DNA of 64,000 nucleotides from Oceanobacillus sp. HTM 045 (GCA_009733745.1 WNWL01000006.1:124001-188000), one strand, 5' to 3'. Numbered from the stretch's first letter, positions 40,162-49,494 are shown. Numbers and translations are program-made. The notes: generated from the letters alone by a model not told the origin.

Positions 40162-40247
40162 GTCAACCGCCGCGCGAAATTCGGTAGGCGGAAGTTCCAT
40201 TCCGTGAGAAGCTGTTCCACGCGGGTTTCCACTCGCGGGGGGGCATC

Positions 40248-41942
40248 ATGTCAGAGGCAACCACCAACGCCGGCGGCGGATCGACGACGCAAACGGTCAC
40301 GGTGACGTCCACCGGCGGTGACGGCGGCGGCAGCGGCACGCCGCCGGCGAATGGCGGGGGAGGCGGCAACGGAAGCTCCTCCCCGGTCCGGATCACCCGC
40401 GAGGGGCAGATCGTACGGCAGGACCCGGCGCCCGGCTCCTTCGGCGGCGCGGGGCACCAGACCGGCGGAACGATGGCCAACTCCGCCGACGAGATGCGGG
40501 TGCTGCGGCTGCGCAGGTTCGGGGGCGGCGGCGCCGCCGTGGGCGCGGGGCCGCCCCCTCCCCCGCCGCCGGGCGACGGGTCCTCGACCGGGGCGGTCGG
40601 CGGCGGGCGCGGGCGCGGGCGAGGGGCCGGGAGCGGAGTCGGGGGCGGCATGGTCGCCACCACGCCGGCGATCCGGCCCTTTACCGGCACCGGTGCCGCC
40701 GTCGGCGGCAACGACGAGATGGCCGAGGCCGCCGAATGGGCACAGTCGCCGCGCGACCGGATGGCGGAGATCCACACCCAGCGGCTCCAGCGCATCGCCG
40801 ACCGCGGCGCCGATCACGCCGCGACGTTCCGGTCCGCGCTGGGAGACATGGTCGCCCGGCGGCGGCGCAGCGCCAACGCGCCGCGCCCGGCGCTGGACCT
40901 GAACAACCCGTGCAACATGGCCTCGTGCCTGCCGATCCTGACGCCGGCGAAGATCCTCGAACTCGAACCGGTGATCCCGAAGCCGCCCCTGCCCTACGGC
41001 TACAGCCGCTGCGACTTCGACACCTCCTGCGTGCTGCAGGCCTTCAACGACGAAGACCCCGGCAAGTGGGTCAAGGCGCTGAAGAGCCTGGTCCGCGCGC
41101 TCGACAAGCGGCACCTGACTTCCGGGCTGATCCGCGTGCTGCTGAGCAACCTGGAGCGCGTGCTGGAGGGGATGCGCCTGCGGCTGACCCGCTGCACCGT
41201 CGCCGGTCACGTGGACGAGAACGCGGCGCTGCTGGAGGAGGTGCTGGGGTATCTGGAGCGGATGCTGGGCAACCAGCAGGTCGTGTTCCACAACGCGCGG
41301 GAACAGGTGCGGCGGTTCGACCAGGTCGGCATGCAGTGCGGCGCGCTGTCGGAGGACCTGAAGCCGCTGCTGATGCTGCACCCCTGCATGCGCGACCTGG
41401 TGCTCGAGATCGAGGCCGAGGCGGCGCAGTGCGTCCAGATCTACGGCTGGCAGCGCGTGATCTGCTTCGAGCGGGAGGTGCAGCCGCGCATCGTCTGGCT
41501 GCGCTGCTTCGCGGAAGTGCTCCGGCTGCGCAGCAACGCCGCCGGACGCAGGCTGCTGATCCACGACACCTGCCCGACGGGCCGGCACGAGATGGTCCTC
41601 TGCCGCGGCAGGCTCGCGTCGCCCCAGCAGGGCCGGTCCAACCCGAACTGGACCGGGACCGACTTCGTGCCGCTGCACTTCCACGGCGCCGGGTACGCGG
41701 AGAGCCTGATCTATTCCTGGCTGGGCGCGAACGTCCTCTACGTCCACGGCATCGTCGGCTTCCACATGGACAAGGACATGAGCGGCGGGCAGCGGAACCA
41801 GGCGGCGGCGATCGAGGCGCTGCGCGAACACCCGGAACAGTTCGTCGAGTATTTCCTGTTCGGCGAGGAGTTCTATTCGCTGGCGCAGCTGCTGGCGATG
41901 TCGCTGGAAGACCTCGACGCGCTGCGCCGCAGGCTGATGTAG
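40248..41942 (+). CDS. Large unrecognised protein with Gly-rich N-terminus and many cysteines
   Basis: 564 residues. The first 150 are low-complexity: Gly/Ser/Thr runs, a proline run (GPPPPPPPG) and GGRGRGRGAG. From about residue 220 there is a folded domain with at least twelve Cys, including NPCNMASCLP, SRCDFDTSCVL, CGALSEDLKPLLMLHPCMRD, AAQCVQIYGWQRVICFE and IHDTCPTG. There is a late block LHFHGAGYAESLIYSWLGANVLYVHGIVGFHMDKDMSGG. The C-terminus is helical (SLAQLLAMSLEDLDALRRRL). No signal peptide or membrane segment. I recognise no family. A surface or structural component exported by a dedicated system is one reading; the Cys content would also allow metal binding. Confidence 0.75.
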   Translation: MSEATTNAGGGSTTQTVTVTSTGGDGGGSGTPPANGGGGGNGSSSPVRITREGQIVRQDPAPGSFGGAGHQTGGTMANSADEMRVLRLRRFGGGGAAVGAGPPPPPPPGDGSSTGAVGGGRGRGRGAGSGVGGGMVATTPAIRPFTGTGAAVGGNDEMAEAAEWAQSPRDRMAEIHTQRLQRIADRGADHAATFRSALGDMVARRRRSANAPRPALDLNNPCNMASCLPILTPAKILELEPVIPKPPLPYGYSRCDFDTSCVLQAFNDEDPGKWVKALKSLVRALDKRHLTSGLIRVLLSNLERVLEGMRLRLTRCTVAGHVDENAALLEEVLGYLERMLGNQQVVFHNAREQVRRFDQVGMQCGALSEDLKPLLMLHPCMRDLVLEIEAEAAQCVQIYGWQRVICFEREVQPRIVWLRCFAEVLRLRSNAAGRRLLIHDTCPTGRHEMVLCRGRLASPQQGRSNPNWTGTDFVPLHFHGAGYAESLIYSWLGANVLYVHGIVGFHMDKDMSGGQRNQAAAIEALREHPEQFVEYFLFGEEFYSLAQLLAMSLEDLDALRRRLM

Positions 41943-41946
41943 CCCG

Positions 41947-43773
41947 TCACCCCAGCGCCTCGCGGGCTTCTTCCAGTTCGAGCCATTCTGTCTCGGCATC
42001 CTCCAGCGCCTTCTGGCGCTGTTCGAGGGCGGCGGTTGCCTTGGCGAACTTGTCGGCGTCGCGGGCGTAGAGGTCGGGGTCGGCGAGCAGCGCTTCCAGC
42101 TTTGCGATCTCGCCGGTCAGGCGGTCGATCTCGCCGGGGAGCATGTCGAGGCGGCGCTGGTCCTTGTAGGAGAGCTTTTTCGGGGGGGCCTTGGCGGCTT
42201 CCGGCTGCGGTTTGGGCTGCGGTTTCGCCTGCGCCTTCGGGGCGGCGGGCTTCGCCGGTTCCCGCTCGCCGCGCTGGGCGCGGTAGTCGGACCAGCCGCC
42301 GGCGTAGACGATCGCCTTGCCGTCGCCTTCCATCGCGATGGTCGTGGCCGCGACCCGGTCGATGAAGTCGCGGTCGTGGCTGACCAGCAGCACGGTGCCG
42401 TCATAGTCGGCGAGAAGTTCCTGCAGCAGGTCCAGCGTCTCGACGTCGAGGTCGTTGGTCGGCTCGTCGAGCACGAGGAGGTTCGACTCGCGGGCCATGA
42501 TCTTGGCCAGCAGCAGCCGCGCCCGCTCGCCGCCGGAGAGCGCGCCGACCGGGCCGCGGGCCTGGCGCTCGTCGAACAGGAAGTCCTTGAGATAGGCGAT
42601 GACGTGGCGCGGCTGGCCGCGGACCATCACCTGGTCGTGCCCGCCGCGCGCGCCGATATGCCTGTCGTCGGTCAGCGTCTCCCAGAGCGAGCGGTCGGGG
42701 TCGAGCGCCTCGCGGTTCTGGTCGAAGACGGCCGGCGTCAGGTTCTTGCCGAGGCGGATGCGGCCCGTATCAGACTCCATCGCGCCGGTCAGGAGCTTCA
42801 GGAGCGTGGTCTTGCCGGCGCCGTTCGGGCCGACCAGCGCCACCCGGTCGCCGCGCTGGATGCGGATCGAGAAGCCCGAGACGATGCTGCGCCCGCCGAA
42901 GGACTTGGCGACGTTCTCCGCCTCCACCACCAGCTTGCCGGAGCGCTCGCCCGCCTCCAGAGCCAGCGCGGCGGGGCCGATGCGGCGGATCTGGGCGCTG
43001 CGTTCCTCGCGGAGTGCGGCGAGGCGGCGGACGCGGCCCTGGTTGCGGGTGCGCCGGGCGGAGATGCCCTCGACGGCCCAGCGCGCCTCCTCCTTGATGA
43101 GGCGGTCGAGCTTGTGGCGCTGGGCCTCCTCCTCCTCCCAGAGCTTGTCACGCCATTCCTCGAACCGGGCGAAGCCGCGCTCCTGCCGGCGGATCTCGCC
43201 ACGGTCGATCCAGAGGGTCGCGCGGGTCAGGCGGCTCAGGAAGGTGCGGTCGTGCGAGATCAGCGCGAAGCCGGTGGAGGTGGTGTCGAGCCAGTCCTCC
43301 AGCCACTCGATGGCGGCGATGTCGAGATGGTTGGTCGGCTCGTCCAGCAGCATCAGGTCGGGCTCGGAGGCGATCAGGCGCGCCAGCGCGGCGCGGCGGC
43401 GTTCGCCGCCCGAGGCGGTCGCGGGGGTGGCGTCGCCCTTGAGGCCGAGCCCGTCCATCGCCGCCTCGGCCTTCCAGCGCTCCGCCGGGTCGAGATCGGC
43501 GCCCGCGTAGTCGGCCAGCGTGGCGAAGCCGGAGAGGTCGGGGTCCTGCGGCAGGTAGGACACCCGCGCGCCGGGCTGGACGAAACGTTCGCCCGCATCC
43601 GGCTCGACCAGCCCGGCGGCGATCTTCATCAGCGTGGACTTGCCGGAGCCGTTGCGCCCGACAAGCGCCACGCGGTCCCCCGCGCCGAGGGCGAGGGACA
43701 CGTCCTGGAACAGCGGCCGGCCGCCGAAGCCGAGAGCTATTCCGGTGAGGGTGAGAAGAGGTGCGGGCGCCAT
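41947..43773 (-). CDS. ABC-F family ATPase (Uup-like)
   Basis: 608 residues from the ATG at 43773. There are two ABC domains without membrane helices. Domain 1 has LVGRNGSGKSTLMK, ATASGGERRRAALARL and LMLLDEPTNHLD; domain 2 has LVGPNGAGKTTLLK, LSGGERARLLLAKI and LLVLDEPTNDLD. The arm linker is between them, and the C-terminus is a Pro/Lys/Ala-rich hinge plus a coiled coil (LSYKDQRRLDMLPGEIDRL..., then LEQRQKALEDAE), as in Uup. ABC-F proteins act on ribosomes; Uup also limits precise transposon excision. It converges with the preceding gene, 4 bases between stops. Confidence 0.94.
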   Translation of the reverse strand: MAPAPLLTLTGIALGFGGRPLFQDVSLALGAGDRVALVGRNGSGKSTLMKIAAGLVEPDAGERFVQPGARVSYLPQDPDLSGFATLADYAGADLDPAERWKAEAAMDGLGLKGDATPATASGGERRRAALARLIASEPDLMLLDEPTNHLDIAAIEWLEDWLDTTSTGFALISHDRTFLSRLTRATLWIDRGEIRRQERGFARFEEWRDKLWEEEEAQRHKLDRLIKEEARWAVEGISARRTRNQGRVRRLAALREERSAQIRRIGPAALALEAGERSGKLVVEAENVAKSFGGRSIVSGFSIRIQRGDRVALVGPNGAGKTTLLKLLTGAMESDTGRIRLGKNLTPAVFDQNREALDPDRSLWETLTDDRHIGARGGHDQVMVRGQPRHVIAYLKDFLFDERQARGPVGALSGGERARLLLAKIMARESNLLVLDEPTNDLDVETLDLLQELLADYDGTVLLVSHDRDFIDRVAATTIAMEGDGKAIVYAGGWSDYRAQRGEREPAKPAAPKAQAKPQPKPQPEAAKAPPKKLSYKDQRRLDMLPGEIDRLTGEIAKLEALLADPDLYARDADKFAKATAALEQRQKALEDAETEWLELEEAREALG

Positions 43774-43950
43774 GCGCCGCTCCTTGCCCCGCCGCGCGGG
43801 CCGGGTCAAGCGGCTGGTGCGGCGCGGGGGGACGGGGGGGCTGGCGGCGCGGCGGCGGCGATATTCGCGGGCCTGTGAAGGTTCCCACTGCTTGCGATTC
43901 GAAATCGTGAGAACGTGGACCCATCGCATCTCATCGGGGGATTCCATCTC

Positions 43951-44643
43951 ATGCGTACCATTTGCCTTGCCGCCGTCCTGTCTTTCACGGCGGCGACCGC
44001 CCATGCCGGCTGGCTCGACAAGACACCCGACGCGTCCGGCGTCGCCGAGGACCCGGCGGCGAAGACGGAAACGATCGCGCCCGAGGCCGCGGAGCCGGCC
44101 ACGCCCGATTCCGACGAGCCCGAGCGGGCCAAGCCGGAGACCAAGCCCGACACCGAGACCGTCACACCGGTCACGCCCGAGCCGGTCACGCCGGAGCCGG
44201 TGACGCCCGAGCCCGCCGTGAAGGCCGCGGACCTCGCCGGGATCTGGAACTGCCAGGCCAGCGAGATCGCCGACCCGACCCTGACCGGCATGGGGATGCT
44301 GGTTTCCTACAAGCCCGACGGCACCTCCGAGGCGGCGCTGACCATGATGGGCAACGACGGCGGCACGCCGTTCTCCATCAAGGGCGAGGGCACCGGCACC
44401 TGGGCGCTGGAAGGCGACAAGCTGACCGAGGCGATGACCGCCTTCAAGTTCACCCAGCTGCAGGTCGGCGACCAGGTGCTGCCCTGGGCGCAGGTGCCGA
44501 TGGAGACCCGGCTGGTGCTGGAATCCGGCATGAACTCCTCGATCGGCCAGCCGAGCACCAGCACGGTGCTGACGCTGGACGACAAGACGCTGTCGGTGAA
44601 GGACGACGAGGCCGGCGCGGTGCTGACCTGCTCCCGCCTCTGA
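43951..44643 (+). CDS. Exported protein with a Pro/Thr linker (paralogue of the 45538-46071 product)
   Basis: 230 residues from the ATG at 43951 (GGGGG ribosome site), with signal peptide MRTICLAAVLSFTAATAHA. An acidic linker of about 70 residues carries VTPEP three times (VTPVTPEPVTPEP...). The C-terminal 135 residues (GIWNCQASEIADPTL...GTPFSIKGEGTG...LPWAQVPM...LTCSRL) align with the product of 45538-46071: G-x-W-x-C opening, GTPF-x-I, WA-x-V, closing T-x-C-x-R. The Cys near each end may pair. Function unknown. A strong terminator follows. Confidence 0.78.
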   Translation: MRTICLAAVLSFTAATAHAGWLDKTPDASGVAEDPAAKTETIAPEAAEPATPDSDEPERAKPETKPDTETVTPVTPEPVTPEPVTPEPAVKAADLAGIWNCQASEIADPTLTGMGMLVSYKPDGTSEAALTMMGNDGGTPFSIKGEGTGTWALEGDKLTEAMTAFKFTQLQVGDQVLPWAQVPMETRLVLESGMNSSIGQPSTSTVLTLDDKTLSVKDDEAGAVLTCSRL

Positions 44644-44667
44644 CCGGCCCTCACGGCTGAAATCCCG

Positions 44668-44697
44668 CCCCGCGGCCCGAGTGGCCGCGGGGTTTTT
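44668..44697 (+). terminator. Rho-independent terminator
   Basis: CCCCGCGGCC / GGCCGCGGGG, 10-bp perfect stem with a CGAGT loop and TTTTT. It lies 24 bases past the stop of the exported-protein gene and separates it from the peptidase-like gene. Confidence 0.92.
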
Positions 44698-44828
44698 CGT
44701 TGTGCGGACGCCCGCCGACCGCACCGGAGCGTTACGGCCGGTGCGACGAGCTTCCCCCGCGCGATGCTCCAGCAAGAAATGAACCCTGCCCCGCCCCCGC
44801 GCGACATACGCGCAGAGGAGGAGGCATC

Positions 44829-45458
44829 ATGGCTTACGGACTTCCCGACCCCGACTATTCCGGCATCGACTTCGACGCGCTCAGCCCCGTCCGGCGGCGG
44901 GTGCTGAAGGAGCTGCTGCCGATGGTGATGCCCTCGGCGGAGGGGAGCGCGAAGTTCGACCACCTGATGACCCATGCCGCCTGCAACGCGGCGCGGGCCG
45001 CGAAGCCGGGCTTCACCACCTGCGGCGCGCTGCCGGGGTTCATCTTCTCGCGCCTCGGGCTGCACGGGCTGGCCAATTACGGGCTGGCGGGCGTGAAGGA
45101 GGCGGCGGAGCAGCATGGCTGCTGGGCCAACAATTCCGAGCTGCACCGGGTCATGTACCAGAGCGCGCATCACAAGGCGCGCCGGCCGCTGCCGGGCGAC
45201 GTGTTCATCCAGGGCTCGCTGGCGAGCGACGCGGAGATCCTGCATATCGGCGTGATCGTGAACCCGACCGGCGACGTCTGGTGGACGGCGGATGCGGGCC
45301 AGGGCGAGCGCACGGCGCAGTGCGCGCTCTATCTCCAGCGCACCTACAAGGCGGACACGCGCGAGCTGGGCTCGTTCCACTGGCGGGGACGCCCCTCGGG
45401 CAAGTCGCGCCGGCTGATCGGCTGGGTCGATCTCGACCGGGCCGTCGAGCGGGCCTGA
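44829..45458 (+). CDS. NlpC/P60- or CHAP-like cysteine peptidase, no signal peptide
   Basis: 209 residues from the ATG at 44829 (GAGGAGG upstream). A helical start is followed by GFTTCGALPGFIF with Cys65 as the likely nucleophile. Then comes RRPLPGDVFIQG, the Pro-Gly-Asp motif common in this fold, and ILHIGVIVNPTGDVWWTADAGQG with His139. Cys, then PGD, then His in HIGV is the order seen in NlpC/P60 and CHAP amidases that cut peptidoglycan peptides. With no signal peptide it would stay in the cytoplasm unless delivered by a special system. It is followed 79 bases on by an exported protein gene. Confidence 0.72.
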   Translation: MAYGLPDPDYSGIDFDALSPVRRRVLKELLPMVMPSAEGSAKFDHLMTHAACNAARAAKPGFTTCGALPGFIFSRLGLHGLANYGLAGVKEAAEQHGCWANNSELHRVMYQSAHHKARRPLPGDVFIQGSLASDAEILHIGVIVNPTGDVWWTADAGQGERTAQCALYLQRTYKADTRELGSFHWRGRPSGKSRRLIGWVDLDRAVERA

Positions 45459-45537
45459 GGCCCGGCCCGCCGGGCCGGTTGCCGAACCGGACCGGGCCTG
45501 TGACACTGCGGCATTGCAACCCGCCCGGAGCCCCGCC

Positions 45538-46071
45538 ATGCGTGCCGCCGTTCCCTCCCTTCCAGCCCGCCTCGCCCTTCTCGCCGCCCTCGCGGTGCCG
45601 GCCTTCGCCCTGACCGCCCATGCCCCGCCCGCCCACGCCGCCGGGGAGGCGGAGATGGTGCTCGGGCCGTGGACCTGCGACATCTCCGACCCGGCCGACC
45701 CGTCGACGGCGGGCAGCATCGCCAATGTCGAGTATTTCCGCGACGGGACGTGGTCGGGCTATCTCAGTTCCAACTACGCCGACCAGGGCACGCCCTTCGC
45801 GATCGAGATGCTGGTGGCCGGCGACTGGTCGATCGACAACGGCCGCATCATCGAGGCGATCTCCACCTACACGATGCTCGGACTCGACGTCTCGGGCCAG
45901 AAGGTCGGCTGGGCCGAGGTCGACCCGTCGATGCGCGCCGCGGTCGAGCAGGGCTTCGACGGGATGATCGGGGTCAAGGTCGGCAGCACCTTCCTCGACC
46001 TGACCGAGACCAGCATGGTGGTGAAGGACCAGATGCTCGGCGAGGTCACCGTCTGCAAGCGCCCGCGCTGA
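45538..46071 (+). CDS. Exported protein, paralogue of the 43951-44643 product
   Basis: 177 residues from the ATG at 45538 (ribosome site CCGGAG), with a long signal peptide (SLPARLALLAALAVPAFALTAHAPPAHA). The mature 135 residues (GPWTCDISDPADPST...GTPFAIEMLVAG...VGWAEVDPS...VTVCKRPR) share the layout of the other paralogue, which has an extra acidic linker. There are two Cys, near the start and end. Unknown function. It comes directly after the peptidase-like gene; a role as its periplasmic inhibitor is possible but not shown. Confidence 0.76.
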   Translation: MRAAVPSLPARLALLAALAVPAFALTAHAPPAHAAGEAEMVLGPWTCDISDPADPSTAGSIANVEYFRDGTWSGYLSSNYADQGTPFAIEMLVAGDWSIDNGRIIEAISTYTMLGLDVSGQKVGWAEVDPSMRAAVEQGFDGMIGVKVGSTFLDLTETSMVVKDQMLGEVTVCKRPR

Positions 46072-46102
46072 CCGCTTGCGCGGGGCGCGCGATGCGCTAG
46101 GG

Positions 46103-46129
46103 TCTCGCGGCCTTGAAGGAGCCGCGAGA
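46103..46129 (+). promoter_or_regulatory. Hairpin holding the ribosome site of the aminotransferase gene in its loop
   Basis: TCTCGCGGC / GCCGCGAGA, 9-bp perfect stem. The loop CTTGAAGGA contains the Shine-Dalgarno sequence, and the last paired base is the A of the start codon. It probably tunes translation. Confidence 0.6.
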
Positions 46130-47352
46130 TGCCCGCCGATACCGCCTTGGAGAATGCCGCCCAGCCCGGCGTCCAGCCGCTGAACCCGAACCTCGCCCGC
46201 GTGTTCGCGCCGCCGGTGATGGAGGCGCGGCGCTGGCTGGCGGAGACGGAGCTGAAGCACAACCTGCCGCTCCTCAATCTCAGCCAGGCCGCGCCGGTGG
46301 ACCCGCCGCCGGCGGAGCTGCGCGAGGCGATGGCCGAGGCGGTGCTGAACCGCCCCGCCAGCCATCTCTACGGGCCGGTGCTGGGCAACGACGACCTGCG
46401 CGCGGCCATCGCGGCCAACTGGTCGGGCCATTACGGGGCGGAGATCGCGCCGTCCGAGGTGGCGATCACCGCGGGCTGCAACCAGGCCTTCTGCACCGCG
46501 GTCTCGACCGTGGCCGGGCCGGGCGACGCGGTGATGCTGCCGGTGCCGTGGTACTTCAACCACGCCATGTGGCTCGACATGGCAGGGGTGGAGACGGTGC
46601 CGCTGCCCTGCGACGGGGCCTGCCTGCCCGACATCGAGGCGGCGCGGCGGCTGATGGGGCCGAAGGTCAAGGCCATCGCGCTGGTCACACCCAACAACCC
46701 GACCGGGGCAGAGTACCCCGCCGCGCTGATCGACGCCTTCTACGACCTGGCGCGGGCGCATGGCGTCCCGCTGATCGTGGACGAGACCTACCGCGACTTC
46801 CACTCGGCCGAAGGCGCGCCGCACGGGCTCTTCACCCGGCCGGACTGGCGCGAGGGGCTGATCCACCTCTACAGCTTCTCCAAGGTGTTCCGCCTGACCG
46901 GGCACCGGACCGGGGCCATCGTCGCGGGCGCGGCGCGGCTGGCGCAGGCGGAGAAGGTGCTCGACACGGTGACGATCTGCCCGCCGCAGATGGGCCAGAT
47001 CGCCGCGGTGCACGGGCTCGCCCATCTCGGCGGCTGGGTCGCGGCGGAGCGGACCGAGATCCTTGCCCGGCGCGCGGCGGTGACGCGGGTCTTCGCGGAG
47101 CTGCTGCCGGACTGGGCGGTGATGGGTTGCGGCGCCTATTTCGCCTATGTGGCGCACCCGTTCGACATGCCCTCGCCCGAACTGGCGCAGCGGCTGCTGG
47201 CCGACCAGTCGGTGCTGGTGCTGCCGGGCACGATGTTCACGCCCGCGGGCGGCGAATGGGGCGGCGAGCGCCAGCTCCGCATCGCCTTCGCCAATGCCGA
47301 CGCCGAGGGACTGGCCGAGATGGGCCGCAGGCTCGCCGCCTTCGCGGGCTGA
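46129..47352 (+). CDS. Class I/II PLP-dependent aminotransferase
   Basis: 407 residues. LLNLSQAAPVDPPPAELREAM and YGPVLGNDDLRAAIA open the fold-type I layout. The phosphate/PLP region is TAGCNQAFC, the Asn and Asp contacts are TPNNPTG and IVDETYRDF, and the Schiff-base Lys is in SFSKVFRLTGHRTG. The C-terminal substrate-binding part ends RIAFANADAEGLAEMGRRL. It belongs to the aspartate-aminotransferase-like class. The substrate is not determined. A ribosome-site hairpin precedes the gene. Confidence 0.92.
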   Translation: MPADTALENAAQPGVQPLNPNLARVFAPPVMEARRWLAETELKHNLPLLNLSQAAPVDPPPAELREAMAEAVLNRPASHLYGPVLGNDDLRAAIAANWSGHYGAEIAPSEVAITAGCNQAFCTAVSTVAGPGDAVMLPVPWYFNHAMWLDMAGVETVPLPCDGACLPDIEAARRLMGPKVKAIALVTPNNPTGAEYPAALIDAFYDLARAHGVPLIVDETYRDFHSAEGAPHGLFTRPDWREGLIHLYSFSKVFRLTGHRTGAIVAGAARLAQAEKVLDTVTICPPQMGQIAAVHGLAHLGGWVAAERTEILARRAAVTRVFAELLPDWAVMGCGAYFAYVAHPFDMPSPELAQRLLADQSVLVLPGTMFTPAGGEWGGERQLRIAFANADAEGLAEMGRRLAAFAG

Positions 47353-47460
47353 GGCGGGCCCTGATCGCATTCACGCACCGGGGAGGCCCGCGCCTCCCCT
47401 GTTGTACCCCGCGCCCGCCCGCTCTATGAGACGGAAACGCGCGACAGACACGGAACTGAC

Positions 47461-49359
47461 ATGCTCGAGACGCTTCGGAAGGCCCTGAAATCCTGGGTGG
47501 CGACCGCCCTGATCATGCTGCTGATCGCCAGCTTCGCGGTCTGGGGGATCGGCGACGTGTTCTCCGGCTCGCGCACCGGCGCGGTCGCCCATGTCGGCGA
47601 GACCGAGGTGCCGAGCAGCTATTACGCCAGCGAGATGTACCGCCAGCGCATCCGCATCAGCCGCTCGATCGGCCAGGCGATCAGCTATGACGACCTGCGC
47701 AACTACGAGGTCGACAAGGCCGCGCTGCGCGAGATGATCCGCACCGCCGCCTTCACCGAGGAGGCCCGCCGCCTCGGGATCGACGCGCCCGACAGCGCCG
47801 TCGCCCGCGCGGTCGAGGCCGAGATGCGCGCCGCAACCGGCGGATTCTCGCCCGACACCTACGAGAGCAACCTGGGCCGGCTCGGCTTCGGCGTCGAGGA
47901 GTTCGAGGCCGGCGTGCGCCAGCGGGTCGCCGGCGGCATCCTGATCACCGCCGTCGCCGAGGCGACCGGCCCGGTAGACGGGCTGGCCGAGGCCATCGCG
48001 TTGCGCCAGGGCGAACTTCGCGGCGTGCGCTTCCTGCGGCTCACCGCGGACGACGTGGAGGCCCCCGGCGAGCCCGACGACGCGGCGCTGGAGGCCTTCT
48101 ACGAGGCCAATGCCGAGAGCTTCATCACCCCGGAGCGGCGCAGCGGGCGCTTCCTGCTGATCGACATCGCGCCCTTCATCATGGAGAACATGCCGGCGGA
48201 CGACGTGCTGCAGGCCGAGTACGACGCGCGCATCGCCGAGTTCACCCGCCCCGCCACGCGCGACGTGGACGAGGCGGTGTTCTCCGACCCCGAGCGGGCG
48301 GAGGCGTTCATGGCCCGGCTCCGCGAGGGCGAGATCACCTTCGAGGAGATGCTGGCCGAGGCCGGGCTCGACATGGCCCGGGTCGACCGCGGCACCGTGA
48401 CGGAGGACATGCTCGCGCCCGAGACGGCGGCGGTGGCCTTCGGCACCAAGGCGATCGGCATCTACGGGCCGGTCGACCTTGGCATCGGCGCCTCGATCGT
48501 GCGGGTCAACGGCTCCACCGACCGCGTGGTGCTGCCCTTCGAAGCGGTGAAGGGCCAGATCGGGCTGGACAAGGCCCGCGACGCCGCGGCGGAGGCCGTG
48601 GGCGGCGCGGCGGTCGAGATCGAGGACATGATCGCCGCCGGGATGAGCTTCGACGAGATCGCCGCCGAGGCGGGCGTGACCGCGGGCAGCTTCGAGGAGA
48701 TCGACGCCACCGGCGCGGTGCCCTCGGGCGGCGTCCCGGAAGGCCTGCCGCAGGACGAGGCTTTCCTGGCCGAGGTCTTCACCGCCCAGACCGGCGAGCT
48801 GCGCCAGCTGATCGAGCTGACCGACGGCAGCCAGGCGCTGGTGCAGGTGGACGCCATGACCGAGCCCGCCGAACCGGCGCTGGAGGACGTGCGCGACCTG
48901 GTCGTCGCCGCGTGGCAGGCGGAGCAGAGCCGCGCCGCGCTCGACGCGCTGGGCGCGAAGTTGGCGGGCTTCATGGAGGGCGTCTCGGGCGACCTGCGTG
49001 CCGTGGCGGCGGGCCGGCTGACCCCGGTCGAGACCATCCCGCCCTTCGACCGCTACACCCCGCCGCCGGGCCTGACGCAGGAACTGGTCGACGCGATCTT
49101 CGCCGCCGTGCCGGACGACGCGGTGCACGGCTTCGCCAGCGACGGCCAGACCATGCTGGTGGTCGAGGTCGCAGAGGTGGTGCCGCCCTCCGGCGAGGTG
49201 CTGGAACAGGGCGTGGCGCAGCTTCAGCAGATGCTGGAGCAGTCCTACGCCGAGGACACGTTCGAGTATTACGGGCAGGCGCTCGAGGCGCGGTTCCAGC
49301 CGACGGTGGACCCGGGCGCGATCGAGGCGATCTTCACCCAGCTAAGCACCACGCAGTAA
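47461..49359 (+). CDS. PpiD/SurA-like peptidyl-prolyl isomerase family periplasmic chaperone
   Basis: 632 residues. One N-terminal membrane helix (SWVATALIMLLIASFAVWGIGDVF) anchors it, as in PpiD. A SurA-N-like helical domain follows (HVGETEVPSSYYASEMYRQRIR). A parvulin-like region is near residues 270-360 (DVDEAVFSDPERAEAFMARLREGEITFEEM). The rest is helical, with a PpiC-like repeat. In Rhodobacterales this gene usually lies just upstream of trpE-trpG-trpD. Here the next genes are a leftward deacetylase homologue and then trpD. It assists folding of outer-membrane and secreted proteins. Confidence 0.88.
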   Translation: MLETLRKALKSWVATALIMLLIASFAVWGIGDVFSGSRTGAVAHVGETEVPSSYYASEMYRQRIRISRSIGQAISYDDLRNYEVDKAALREMIRTAAFTEEARRLGIDAPDSAVARAVEAEMRAATGGFSPDTYESNLGRLGFGVEEFEAGVRQRVAGGILITAVAEATGPVDGLAEAIALRQGELRGVRFLRLTADDVEAPGEPDDAALEAFYEANAESFITPERRSGRFLLIDIAPFIMENMPADDVLQAEYDARIAEFTRPATRDVDEAVFSDPERAEAFMARLREGEITFEEMLAEAGLDMARVDRGTVTEDMLAPETAAVAFGTKAIGIYGPVDLGIGASIVRVNGSTDRVVLPFEAVKGQIGLDKARDAAAEAVGGAAVEIEDMIAAGMSFDEIAAEAGVTAGSFEEIDATGAVPSGGVPEGLPQDEAFLAEVFTAQTGELRQLIELTDGSQALVQVDAMTEPAEPALEDVRDLVVAAWQAEQSRAALDALGAKLAGFMEGVSGDLRAVAAGRLTPVETIPPFDRYTPPPGLTQELVDAIFAAVPDDAVHGFASDGQTMLVVEVAEVVPPSGEVLEQGVAQLQQMLEQSYAEDTFEYYGQALEARFQPTVDPGAIEAIFTQLSTTQ

Positions 49360-49494
49360 CCTTCGGGGTCTGCCGGAGGGTGCTGCCTGCGGGCGGCGCG
49401 GGTTCGCCCGCGCGCCCTGCCCTCGCTCTCTCCCAAAGCCAATGCGCCCGGATGACGGGCGCGGCCGGCATGCCGCCCCGCCACTCCGTCTCTG

